From assembly GCA_038147155.1 (NCBI GenBank), contig JAYQTA010000002.1, positions 186,001-250,000 of the forward strand: 64,000 nt of DNA, written 5' to 3'. Origin of the DNA: Australimonas brisbanensis. Its GTDB lineage: Bacteria; Chloroflexota; Dehalococcoidia; Lucifugimonadales; Australimonadaceae. Within the stretch, counting starts at the first letter, position 1, and every line of letters starts with the position of its first letter. Shown here one piece after another: positions 14,955-22,800 of the stretch. The notes beneath the pieces are model-generated. The model did not search any database. It was not told the DNA's origin and saw nothing but the letters and a program-made list of their open reading frames with translations. Both the position numbers and the translations under genes were made by a program.

Positions 14955-16703
14955 ATGCCCATCCGAGTCCTGCCGCCGGAGGTCGCTGCTGGCATCGCCG
15001 CGGGTGAGGTCATCGAGCGGCCCGCCTCGGTGGTGAAGGAACTGGTGGACAACGCGCTGGACGCCGGCGCGCGCTCCCTCAGCGTGGAACTGGAGCAGGG
15101 AGGGCTGGCCCGCATCCGGGTGACCGACGATGGGTGCGGCATCCCGCAGGACGAGCTGCCCCTGGCCTTCACGCGCCACGCCACGTCCAAGATCGCCGCG
15201 CTGAAGGACCTCGACTCGCTCTCCACCATGGGCTTTCGTGGCGAGGCTCTGGCCTCCATCGCCGCCGCTTCGCGGGTGCGCCTGGCCTCTCGCCCGTCGC
15301 AGGCAGCAGGAGCGGCGTACCTGGAGATGGCAGGGGTGAGCGCGGGGGCATCCGGCACCGAGGCCGCCGCACCCGGCACCACCGTCACCGTGGAATCGCT
15401 CTTCGCCTCCATCCCGGCACGCCTGAAGTTCCTGCGCTCGGTGTCTGCGGAGACGGCGCGGGTGCGGGCGGTGGTCGAGCACGCGGCCATGGCCTTCCCC
15501 GGCGTGCGCATGCGCCTGCGGGCTGACGGGCGCACCCTCTTCGAGAGTTCCGGCAACGGTGAGCTGCGTGAGGTGCTGGCCCAGGTGTTCGACGCCCGCA
15601 CCGCTGCGGCGCTGCTTCCCGCGGTTCCCTCATCGCGCGCGCCGTACCCCGCGTACGGGTTCGTCTCGCCGCCCTCGGTGAGCCGGGCCAACCGCACGGG
15701 GATGCACCTGTTCGTCAACGGGCGCTGGATCACCAGCCGCACTCTCTCGGTGGCGGTTGAAGAAGCCTACCGGGGCCTGCTGATGGAGGGGCGCTACCCC
15801 CTCGCGGTGCTGTTCCTCCAGGTACCGCCGGCCGAGGTGGACGTGAACGTCCATCCCAACAAGCGGGAGGTGCGCTTCGTCCGCGACGCCGACGCCTTCT
15901 CCTCGGTGCAGCGCGCCGTTCGCGAGGTACTGCTGGAGGCCGAGCCGGTGCCCGAGGCGCCGGGGTTGCTGTCCAGCCCGATCCCGGACGCGCCTGCGCC
16001 CCTGGGCCTGCTCATGAGCGGTCTGACCGCACCGGCCCCGCCCGGCCCGCTGCCGGAGCCCGCCTTCCACGGAGTGGCCGAGCCTGCGGCAGCCTACGCG
16101 CCCACCGCACCGGCTCCGCAGGCAGGCCTGCCGCACCTGCGGGTGCTGGGGCAGGTGGCCTCTGCGTACATCGTGGCCGAGGGGCCCGACGGCCTCTACC
16201 TGGTGGACCAGCACGCCGCCCACGAGTCGGTGCTCTACTACCGGCTGCTGGCCGCATGGGAGGCGGGGCAGGGGCCTGCCGTGCAACCGCTGCTGGAGCC
16301 GCTGCCGTTGGACCTGAGCCACGCGGAGCAGGAGGCGGCGGAGGACGCCCGTGCGGAGCTGAGCCGCTACGGTGTGTCCCTAGAGCCCTTCGGGGCCGAG
16401 ACGTGGCTGCTGCGCTCGCTCCCGGCTCTCGCCCGGCGGGTGGACCCGCGCCGCCTGGTGGCCGAGGTGCTGGAGGCGCACCGCCATCCCGGCGCCTACC
16501 CCGCCACTCACCAGGCCGTGGCTGCGTCCATCGCCTGCCACAGCGCCGTGCGCGCGGGCCAGGCGCTCAGCACCGAGGAGATGGAGGCGCTGGGCCGCGC
16601 GCTGGTGGAGGAGGCGAACCCCCAGCACTGCCCCCACGGGCGCCCCACCACGGTGCGGGTGTCCACGGCGGCGCTGGCCCGCGAATTCGGGAGGACGGGA
16701 TGA
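14955..16703 (+). CDS. mutL: DNA mismatch repair protein MutL
   Basis: 582-residue MutL. The GHKL ATPase N-terminus shows AAGEVIERPASVVKELVDNALDA, DDGCGI, FTRHATSKI and STMGFRGEALASI-type motifs. A variable Pro/Ala linker spans roughly residues 330-390. The C-terminal dimerisation/nuclease domain has VDQHAAHESVLYYRL, ACHSAVRAG and CPHGRPT. In the endonuclease motif DQHA(X)2E(X)4E the last Glu is Tyr here, so nuclease activity may be altered. A GGAGAG site precedes ATG 14955. No mutS is in the window. The stop overlaps the next start as ATGA. Confidence 0.95.
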   Translation: MPIRVLPPEVAAGIAAGEVIERPASVVKELVDNALDAGARSLSVELEQGGLARIRVTDDGCGIPQDELPLAFTRHATSKIAALKDLDSLSTMGFRGEALASIAAASRVRLASRPSQAAGAAYLEMAGVSAGASGTEAAAPGTTVTVESLFASIPARLKFLRSVSAETARVRAVVEHAAMAFPGVRMRLRADGRTLFESSGNGELREVLAQVFDARTAAALLPAVPSSRAPYPAYGFVSPPSVSRANRTGMHLFVNGRWITSRTLSVAVEEAYRGLLMEGRYPLAVLFLQVPPAEVDVNVHPNKREVRFVRDADAFSSVQRAVREVLLEAEPVPEAPGLLSSPIPDAPAPLGLLMSGLTAPAPPGPLPEPAFHGVAEPAAAYAPTAPAPQAGLPHLRVLGQVASAYIVAEGPDGLYLVDQHAAHESVLYYRLLAAWEAGQGPAVQPLLEPLPLDLSHAEQEAAEDARAELSRYGVSLEPFGAETWLLRSLPALARRVDPRRLVAEVLEAHRHPGAYPATHQAVAASIACHSAVRAGQALSTEEMEALGRALVEEANPQHCPHGRPTTVRVSTAALAREFGRTG

Positions 16704-17326
16704 GCGCCGCGCTGCGCGTACTCCTGGCCACGGCCAACCCCGCCAAGGCGGAGCACCTCGCCTGGCTGTGCGCGGGGCTGCGCGTCGAACCGGTGCATCC
16801 GGGCCCCGGTGGGGGGCCGCAGGTGGCCGAGGATGCGGCGAGCCACCTGGGCAATGCGGTGCGCAAGGCGGTGGCCTGGTCGGCGAGGCAGGGCGGCGTC
16901 GCGCTGGCCTCCGACGGGGGGCTGGTGGTGCCCGCGCTGGAGGGGGAGTGGAGTTCCCTCACCACCCGCCGGGCCACGGGCACCGGCCTGGAGACGGACG
17001 AGGAGCGCGCCGGGCGGCTGCTGCGCCACATGGCGCGTTTGGCGGACGCGGAGCGCGCGGCCCACTGGGTGGAGGCCGTCGCCATCGCGCGTGATGGCCG
17101 GTTGGTGGGCGCCTGGCAGGCCCAGGGCCTCGCCGGAGTCATCGCCCAGACCTATGCACCCCAGCCGGGCGCGGCGGACGGCTTCTGGGTCAGCGGGCTG
17201 TGGGCCGATGCGACCACCGGGCAGCGGCTGTGGGAGCTGGACGAGGCCGCCCGCGAGCGCCTCGCCGACCCGTGGCTGACCCTGGCCCTGCCCGCCCGCG
17301 ACCTGCTGGCTCGCTTGGCAGGCTAG
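16700..17326 (+). CDS. HAM1/RdgB-like non-canonical purine NTP pyrophosphatase
   Basis: Predicted house-cleaning pyrophosphatase hydrolysing (d)ITP/XTP (208 aa). It begins with LLATANPAKAEHL, like the family's ATxNxxKxxE, then has NAVRKAVAWS and ALASDGGLVVPAL, corresponding to the DDSGLxVxAL metal region. The first Asp pair reads SDGG, a departure. Its ATG overlaps the mutL stop (ATGA), so the two are translationally coupled. It ends in a CTAG shared with mutY. The RdgB call rests on N-terminal motifs; the C-terminal part is more divergent. Confidence 0.75.
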   Translation: MSAALRVLLATANPAKAEHLAWLCAGLRVEPVHPGPGGGPQVAEDAASHLGNAVRKAVAWSARQGGVALASDGGLVVPALEGEWSSLTTRRATGTGLETDEERAGRLLRHMARLADAERAAHWVEAVAIARDGRLVGAWQAQGLAGVIAQTYAPQPGAADGFWVSGLWADATTGQRLWELDEAARERLADPWLTLALPARDLLARLAG

Positions 17327-18243
17327 GGCAGGCGCACGCCCTCCGGGCCCACGGCCACCAGGCCATCGGCCACCAACCGCCCCACCAGCCCCGTCAGCCA
17401 CGCCCCATGCTCAGCGGGCTCGTACCCCTCACGCACCAGCGGGCCCAGAGTCTCCAGCGAGAGCGCAGCGCCGGGGGGCAGCGTCCGCAGCGCGGCGATG
17501 ACGCGGCCCCGGTGCTGGCGCGTGGAGCCTGCGAAACGTCCCTGCTTGGGCACGTGGGGCACCGATGCCTCGGCGAGGGCCCGGCCGCCCTCACCCGCAA
17601 GGGCCGGTGCGGCGGCGCACAGCGCCTGCAGGGGGCACCCCTCGCAGGAGGGGCGGGCGGCGGTGCAGATGCTCGCGCCGATATCCATCAGCGCCTGGTG
17701 CCACGCCGAAGCGTTCAGCGGCGCCTCGGGGCCCGGCACCAGCGCGGCCACCAGCGGGTCCAGGGCCGCGCGGGCAGGGGCCTGCGCGCCGTGGTGCACG
17801 CGCGAGAGCACCCGGTACACGTTGGTGTCGGCAACCGGCACCGCGGCCCCGAAGGCGAAGCAGGCCACGGCGGCGGCGGTGTAGGGGCCGATGCCCGGCA
17901 GCGCTAGCAGTGCCTCGACGGAGGCGGGCAGGACGCCCGCGCGCTCGCGCATCAGCGTCTGGGCTAGGCGGTGCAGTCGCACGGCCCGACCGTTGTACCC
18001 CATGCCCGCCCACACGCGGATCACGTCCCCCGGCGCGGCTGCGGCCAGCGCCTCCAGCGTGGGGAACGCCTCCAGGAACTCACGGTACTTGGGCACCACG
18101 CGCTCCACCTGGGTCTGCTGGAGCATCACCTCGGAGACCAGGATGGCGTAGGGGTCGGCGGTGTGCCGCCACGGCAGATCGCGCGCCTGCGTGGCCCAGA
18201 AGGCGGCGACGGCTGCGTGCAGGGCGGCGGGGGCCGGGCTCAC
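17323..18243 (-). CDS. mutY: A/G-specific adenine glycosylase
   Basis: MutY removes adenine mispaired with 8-oxoguanine. The 306-residue protein shows the helix-hairpin-helix LPGIGPYTAAA, catalytic Glu in SEVMLQQTQV and catalytic Asp in VADTNVYRVLSR. The [4Fe-4S] cluster motif is complete with spacing C-x6-C-x2-C-x5-C near residue 200. The GTG start at 18243 overlaps the upstream tlpA-like stop as GTGA. The C-terminal NUDIX-like 8-oxoG domain usual in MutY is missing or replaced by a short winged-helix-like tail. Confidence 0.93.
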   Translation of the reverse strand: MSPAPAALHAAVAAFWATQARDLPWRHTADPYAILVSEVMLQQTQVERVVPKYREFLEAFPTLEALAAAAPGDVIRVWAGMGYNGRAVRLHRLAQTLMRERAGVLPASVEALLALPGIGPYTAAAVACFAFGAAVPVADTNVYRVLSRVHHGAQAPARAALDPLVAALVPGPEAPLNASAWHQALMDIGASICTAARPSCEGCPLQALCAAAPALAGEGGRALAEASVPHVPKQGRFAGSTRQHRGRVIAALRTLPPGAALSLETLGPLVREGYEPAEHGAWLTGLVGRLVADGLVAVGPEGVRLP

Positions 18244-18833
18244 GAGGCCAGCAGCGCGTCCAGCGCCGCGCGCAGCGCTTCCGGCGAGAGGGGGCCGATG
18301 ATCTTGCGGACGATGCGGCCCTGCCGGTCCAGGAAGAACTTCTCCGGCACCCCGCGCACGCCGAAGGACACGCCCAGGCGTCCCTCGGCATCCAGCAGGT
18401 TGGGGTACCCCACGCCGTAGCGCTCGATGTGCCGCAGGCTCGCCCCCGCCTCGTCCCAGATGGCGATACCCACGAACTCCACGCCCCGGCCCGCGTACTC
18501 GCCGTACACGGCGGCGAGGCTCTCCGCCTCCAGGCGACAGGCGACGCACCAGGAGGACCAGAAGTCCACCAGTACGACCTTGCCGGCCAGCGAGGCGTTG
18601 TTCACCACGCCCGCGCCGGAGATGTCGAACCCGGAGAAGCTGGGGGTGCGCTGGAGGGTGACCGGCTGCTCGGCGGTCTCGTTGAACTCGGCCAGCCCCC
18701 CGGGGGCGCCGCCGGTGGCAACCAGCCCCCAGGCCAGCAGCCCCATCAGGGCCAGCACCGGGGACATGGCCAGTGCGAAGAGCGCGACCCGGCGGCGGGT
18801 CCAGCCGGTGGGAGTAGAGGAGGGGTCGCTCAT
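18240..18833 (-). CDS. TlpA/ResA-like membrane-anchored thioredoxin
   Basis: 197-residue thiol-disulfide oxidoreductase of the TlpA/ResA/CcmG group. A single N-terminal membrane anchor (about residues 16-40) is followed by a thioredoxin domain with WCVAC near residue 94 and a cis-Pro loop GVRGVPEKFFLD. Such proteins act outside the membrane, often in cytochrome c maturation. ATG 18833 is preferred over a GTG two codons earlier; neither has a strong ribosome site. Its stop is coupled to mutY by a 4-bp overlap. Both active-site Cys codons are present, so this one is not a selenoprotein. Confidence 0.85.
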   Translation of the reverse strand: MSDPSSTPTGWTRRRVALFALAMSPVLALMGLLAWGLVATGGAPGGLAEFNETAEQPVTLQRTPSFSGFDISGAGVVNNASLAGKVVLVDFWSSWCVACRLEAESLAAVYGEYAGRGVEFVGIAIWDEAGASLRHIERYGVGYPNLLDAEGRLGVSFGVRGVPEKFFLDRQGRIVRKIIGPLSPEALRAALDALLAS

Positions 18834-18860
18834 GGGCACACACTCGCGGGGGATAGCACG

Positions 18861-18884
18861 GGAGAGGGCCGTTCGGCCCTCTCC
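18861..18884 (-). terminator. 10-bp hairpin terminator
   Basis: GGAGAGGGCC and GGCCCTCTCC pair around GTTC between two minus-strand genes, 30 nt past the stop of the 68-aa gene. On the plus strand it is followed by CAGTTT, so it may act in either direction. Confidence 0.6.
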
Positions 18885-18914
18885 TCAGTTTACGCGCTGG
18901 AAGAGCCGGAGGCC

Positions 18915-19121
18915 TTAGCCAGCCCCGGACAGTTCGTGGGCGGCGATGGACGCCTCACCCAGGGTGACGTAGGTCTCCTTGGCGCTGCCGCAGACCACCT
19001 CATAGACGGAGGAAGCCACGCCGGAGGTGGCTGTGGTCACGGAGCCACTCTCGGCAACCTCATACACCTCAGCCTTGCCCTTGGGGCCTTCGATTGTTGC
19101 GATGAGCGAGCGGTCTGCCAT
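18915..19121 (-). CDS. Small conserved-looking protein, unknown function
   Basis: 68-residue soluble protein beginning MADRSLIATIEG and containing a KAEVYEVAES stretch and EVVCGSAKETYVTLGEA. ATG 19121 has a clear GGAGG site 7 nt upstream; the longer open frame before it is non-coding. It is bounded on both sides by strong hairpins, so it is its own transcription unit. I do not recognise the family; the strand pattern suggests a small beta-rich fold. Confidence 0.55.
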   Translation of the reverse strand: MADRSLIATIEGPKGKAEVYEVAESGSVTTATSGVASSVYEVVCGSAKETYVTLGEASIAAHELSGAG

Positions 19122-19198
19122 GACGTTGCCTCCGGATGTGGTAGAGCGGCGGCGCCTGTTTGCAAACGGAAAGGCGTGCCGTTGTGGGAATGGAGCGG

Positions 19199-19250
19199 CG
19201 GAATCATAGCACCGGGCGTACGGGTGAAACCCGTACGCCCGGTGATTCCG
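19199..19250 (-). terminator. Long two-part hairpin terminator
   Basis: An outer CGGAATCA/TGATTCCG stem and an inner 14-bp stem (arms at 19212-19225 and 19229-19242, GAA loop) separated by a 5-nt bulge. It lies 17 nt beyond the stop of the LigJ-like gene. Confidence 0.7.
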
Positions 19251-19267
19251 TCTCTTACAGCCGCTGC

Positions 19268-20308
19268 TTACTTGCCAGAGGGCAGCTTCAGGCGGGGGAA
19301 GACCTTCTTCGCGTTGTCCTCGAAGATGTTCTTCTTGTCCTGGTCGGTCAGCCAGTCGATGGACTCGATGACCGGCTTGGTGTCGTCCATCCACTTGCCG
19401 TTGGCGGGGTCGATGGCGGTACCGGAACCGGGCTTCTCGGTGCCGAACATGCACCGGTCGGTGCCGCAGATCTTGAACAGGAGGTCCAGGGACTCCTTGT
19501 TGTAGAGCACGGCGTCGTAGTACAAGCGGCGGATCGAGGCGTCGAAGTCCTCAAGCTTGGCGTTGGCCTTCATGTCGTTGAACCGGCGCACGCGCCAGCG
19601 GCCGATCTGGAACGGCACGGAACCGCCGCCGTGGGCGACGATGATCTTCAGCTTGGGGAAGTCGGCGAAGACGGTGGACTGCGGCTTGGCCAGGTTCAGC
19701 ACCACCTGGGACTCGGTGGTGATGAAGTGGGCGGAGTAGGACTCGCGAGGGTCCTTGCAGGCCGCGGAGTGGATGTGGATCGGGATGTCCAGCGCCACGC
19801 ACTTCTCGTACAGGGGGTACCAGTACTTGTCGGACATGGGAGGCGTGTAGTGGGCATCGCCGGGCTGGGAGCCGAGGCCCTCGCCGGGGTCAGGGTTGAT
19901 CATCACACCGATGAAGCCCAGCTCGTTGATGGCCCGGTCGACCTCTTCCAGCACGTGCTTGGAGTCAGGCTCACCGGAGTGCTGGGGGAGGGCCGCCACG
20001 CCGGCGAACCGATCGGGGTGGTTCTTGACCTGCTTGGCGATGACGTCGTTGTTGACCTGGCACCACCAGTCCACGATGGCCGTGGGCTTCTCAGAGTGCA
20101 TCATCTGGAACGGGCGGGGCGAGAGGAACTGCATGTCCGTGCCCACGCTGTCCATGATTTCGATGTTCTGCTTGGCGAACTGCTCCACCCGCTCGTCGGA
20201 GAGGCTCAGGGCACCCTTGCCGTGGTATCCGCCCCCGGCCATCAGCAGTGCGCGCCAGGCGTACAGCTCCGGCGGCGCCACCGTGTGGGCGTGCATGTCA
20301 AGAATCAT
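19268..20308 (-). CDS. 4-oxalomesaconate hydratase-like amidohydrolase (LigJ-like)
   Basis: Metal-dependent amidohydrolase-2 family protein (346 aa) most like LigJ, which hydrates 4-oxalomesaconate to 4-carboxy-4-hydroxy-2-oxoadipate in the protocatechuate/gallate 4,5-cleavage pathway. Features: metal motif DMHAHT at residue 4, SPRPFQMMH, NPDPGEG, WYPLYEKCVALDIPIHIH, AHGGGSVPFQIGR and FGTEKPG. The whole length aligns by motif order with LigJ. AAGGAGG lies 7 nt before ATG 20308. It is divergent from a LigB-like dioxygenase, and downstream GalD and LigK homologues at 50-52 kb supply the adjacent steps. Confidence 0.8.
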   Translation of the reverse strand: MILDMHAHTVAPPELYAWRALLMAGGGYHGKGALSLSDERVEQFAKQNIEIMDSVGTDMQFLSPRPFQMMHSEKPTAIVDWWCQVNNDVIAKQVKNHPDRFAGVAALPQHSGEPDSKHVLEEVDRAINELGFIGVMINPDPGEGLGSQPGDAHYTPPMSDKYWYPLYEKCVALDIPIHIHSAACKDPRESYSAHFITTESQVVLNLAKPQSTVFADFPKLKIIVAHGGGSVPFQIGRWRVRRFNDMKANAKLEDFDASIRRLYYDAVLYNKESLDLLFKICGTDRCMFGTEKPGSGTAIDPANGKWMDDTKPVIESIDWLTDQDKKNIFEDNAKKVFPRLKLPSGK

Positions 20309-20445
20309 TACCCGACCTCCTTGTAGTTGCAGGCTGGTAGTTGCAGCCGTGCCTGGGTTGCGGGACGCGAGTTGCGCCGGAGCACCTGCCTACGGCGCGC
20401 GCGCCGGGGCGGTCTCCGCACTCCCCCCGACGGCACGCCGTTTCT

Positions 20446-20466
20446 ACATGTCCCCTCAGGGGATGT
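20446..20466. promoter_or_regulatory. Inverted repeat between divergent catabolic genes
   Basis: ACATGTCCCCT and AGGGGATGT form an imperfect dyad in the 285-bp region between the LigJ-like and LigB-like genes; possible operator. A direct repeat TAGTTGCAG also occurs at 20324 and 20338. Confidence 0.3.
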
Positions 20467-20488
20467 CAAGAGAGGGTGAGGCCTGGGC

Positions 20489-20517
20489 TTGGGCGCAGAC
20501 GCGTGCCGGTGTAGACT
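20489..20517 (+). promoter_or_regulatory. Predicted promoter of LigB-like gene
   Basis: TTGGGC, 17-nt spacer, TAGACT, about 76 nt before ATG 20594. Confidence 0.4.
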
Positions 20518-20593
20518 GGCCGGGCACGATTCTCCGGTACGCCCGCTCCGCGCCCGCGCGGGCGGGTTCTCAACCTTCCACAAGGAGGCCACC

Positions 20594-21670
20594 ATGGCTG
20601 ACATCGTTCTGGGCATCGGCACCTCACACAGCCCCATGCTCGCCCTCAATGGAGAGCAGTGGAACCGTTACCGCGCCGTGGACTACAAGTCCGAGGCGCT
20701 GGTCTTCCCACCCGGGGGCATCTCCATGTCCTACGAGCAGGGCCTCAAGCACGTCCCCACGGCCATCCGTGAGAAGCCGCTCACCCTCGAGGTGTTCGAG
20801 GAGCAGTCGGCCGCCTGCCAGCGGGGCATCGCGGAACTGGCCAAGACCTTCGCCGAGGTCAACCCCGACGTCACGGTCATCATCTCGGACGACCAGGACG
20901 AGTGGTTCTTCGACAACCTGATGCCCGCGTTCACCATCTTCTGGGGCAAGTCCGTGCCCATCATCCCGCGCGTGGCCCGCGGCCCGCACGATGCGGACAT
21001 CGCCGAGGCCATCGCCAAGGGCTACGGCGACGTGGCCATGGACGTGCCGGTGCAGCAGGAGCTGGGCCGCCACGTCATCAACTACATGATCGAGCACGAG
21101 TTCGACGTCTCGCACTTCACGGACGTGCGCAAGGCCTACGGCGGCTCGGTGGTGCGCCGCTACCCCACCGCGGACGGGGAGTCCGACGCGGTGCGCGTCA
21201 CCGACCCGGTGGACCAGGGGCTGCCCCACGGCTTCGCCTTCGTGGTCAAACGCATCATGGGCAACAAGCCCCGGACCATCCTGCCCATCTTCGAGAACAC
21301 CTGTTACCCGCCCAACCAGCCCACGGCCAAGCGTTCCTACAAGTTCGGCCAGGCCGTGGCCGATGCTATCCGCGCCTGGGACTCCAACGCCCGGGTGTGC
21401 ATCGTCGGTTCCGGCGGCCTCTCGCACTTCGTGACCGATGAGGTGCTGGACCGCGCGTGCCTCACGGCCCTGGAGAAGAAGGACGCCCAGGGGCTCATGT
21501 CCCTGCCTCGCGAGCGGCTCTACTCCGCCGCCTCCGAGACCCAGAACTGGGTGGCGCTGGGCGGGGCCATGGCGGACACGGCCCTGAACATGGAGCTGAT
21601 CGAGTACGTCCCGGTGTACCGCACCGAGGCGGGCACCGGCGGCGGCTGGGCCTTCGCTCGCTGGCAGTAG
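20594..21670 (+). CDS. LigB-like class III extradiol dioxygenase
   Basis: 358-residue catalytic (beta) subunit-type ring-cleavage dioxygenase. Iron-binding and catalytic features: GTSHSPML at residue 9, ISDDQDEWFFDN and GSGGLSHFVTDE. No LigA-like domain is fused, unlike the 11726 gene, and no separate ligA is adjacent. AAGGAGG lies just before ATG. It stands alone, with a strong terminator 24 nt after its stop. Substrate may be protocatechuate-, gallate- or homoprotocatechuate-like; undecided. Confidence 0.85.
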   Translation: MADIVLGIGTSHSPMLALNGEQWNRYRAVDYKSEALVFPPGGISMSYEQGLKHVPTAIREKPLTLEVFEEQSAACQRGIAELAKTFAEVNPDVTVIISDDQDEWFFDNLMPAFTIFWGKSVPIIPRVARGPHDADIAEAIAKGYGDVAMDVPVQQELGRHVINYMIEHEFDVSHFTDVRKAYGGSVVRRYPTADGESDAVRVTDPVDQGLPHGFAFVVKRIMGNKPRTILPIFENTCYPPNQPTAKRSYKFGQAVADAIRAWDSNARVCIVGSGGLSHFVTDEVLDRACLTALEKKDAQGLMSLPRERLYSAASETQNWVALGGAMADTALNMELIEYVPVYRTEAGTGGGWAFARWQ

Positions 21671-21693
21671 ACCTGCTCGCACCGCTGATCGCA

Positions 21694-21721
21694 GAACGGC
21701 CCGCCCCACGGCGGGCCGTTC
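21694..21721 (+). terminator. 12-bp terminator with CCGTTCGCTTT tail
   Basis: GAACGGCCCGCC/GGCGGGCCGTTC around CCAC, followed by GCTTT. The same GAACGG...CCGTTCGCTTT frame recurs at 50914. Confidence 0.7.
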
Positions 21722-21818
21722 GCTTTCGCGAGCAGCGGCTGGCGCGACGGGGAGCGGGGCGCTAGGATGCCGACGCTCGCCGCCGGGCGGGCCGTTCGAG
21801 TGCGGTGAAGGAGGCGCG

Positions 21819-22718
21819 ATGCATATCGGTATCGGCATCCCCACGGTGGTGCCCCAGGGCAGGCCAGAGTTGCTGGTGGAGTGGGCTCGGCGCGCTGACG
21901 CTGCGGGCTTCTCCAGCCTGAGCGTGCTGGACCGGTTGGTGTACGAGAACCCGGAGCCCCTGGTGACCCTGGCCATGGTGGCAGGCGTGACCACGCGCAT
22001 CCGCCTGCTCACCTCGGTGCTGCTGGCCCCGCTGCGGCCCGCCGGGCTGCTGGCCAAGGAGGCGGCTACGCTGGACATGCTCTCCGGCGGCCGGCTCACC
22101 CTGGGCCTGGGCGTGGGCAACCGGGAGGACGACTTCACGGCATCCCCCGCCACCTACCGCAACCGTGGCGCGTTCTTCGAGGACCAGCTGGCGACCATGA
22201 AACGCATCTGGGCAGGCGAGGGTGCGGCTGAGGGCACAGGGCCGGTGGGCCCGGCGCCGGCGCGCAAGGGAGGCCCGGAGCTGCTGATCGGTGGAAGGGC
22301 GCCCGCCGCACTGCGCCGATCCGCCCGCTGGGGCGACGGGTACGTGATCGGCTCTGTCTCCAACCCCCAGGCGGCGAGGGAGACGTACGACGTGGTGGCT
22401 CAGGAATGGGCGTCGCTGGGCCGCCCCGGCAAGCCTCGATTCGTGGGTGGGTTGGCCTGCGCCATCGGTGAGGAGGCCGCGCGCATCACCATGGAGGAGG
22501 TGCAGCGCTACTACTCCTACCAGGGTGGGCCGCCGGGCAACGCGCCGGGCCGCCCTGGGCCCTCGGCGGCCGCAGGCGCGCGTCTGCTGCCGCACACCCC
22601 GGCGGCCATCAAGGAGCAGCTCGCGGCGTGCGAGGCGGCCGGGGTGGACGAGGTGCTGCTGCGCCCCGGCGTCTTCGACCCCGAGCAGGTGGATAGGCTC
22701 GCTGCCGCTGTCCTCTAG
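21819..22718 (+). CDS. LLM-class flavin-dependent oxidoreductase
   Basis: Luciferase-like monooxygenase family member (299 aa), a paralogue of the 9171 product but only broadly similar. Marks: HIGIGIPTVVPQG at the start, SVLDRLVYENPEPL, LLTSVLLAPLRPAGLLAKE, DMLSGGRLTLGLGVGNREDDF and LLIGGRAP. GAAGGAGG lies 6 nt before ATG. It is convergent with the Rieske oxygenase gene, separated by a 15-bp terminator stem. Substrate unknown. Confidence 0.85.
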   Translation: MHIGIGIPTVVPQGRPELLVEWARRADAAGFSSLSVLDRLVYENPEPLVTLAMVAGVTTRIRLLTSVLLAPLRPAGLLAKEAATLDMLSGGRLTLGLGVGNREDDFTASPATYRNRGAFFEDQLATMKRIWAGEGAAEGTGPVGPAPARKGGPELLIGGRAPAALRRSARWGDGYVIGSVSNPQAARETYDVVAQEWASLGRPGKPRFVGGLACAIGEEAARITMEEVQRYYSYQGGPPGNAPGRPGPSAAAGARLLPHTPAAIKEQLAACEAAGVDEVLLRPGVFDPEQVDRLAAAVL

Positions 22719-22743
22719 CTGGCAAGGATATTTGCGTGAGAAC

Positions 22744-22779
22744 GCAGGAGGGCGCCGCTGGTGTGCGGCGCCCTCCTGC
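22744..22779. terminator. Bidirectional 15-bp hairpin
   Basis: Perfect arms at 22744-22758 and 22765-22779 with a TGGTGT loop, placed between two convergent genes. Confidence 0.7.
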
Positions 22780-22800
22780 TGCGCTGGGATGCTGCTGCGC

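Noticed and set aside
17565..19505. 646-codon plus-strand open frame across mutY and the tlpA-like gene
   Set aside because: Low-complexity Arg/Pro/Gly translation opposite two clear minus-strand genes.
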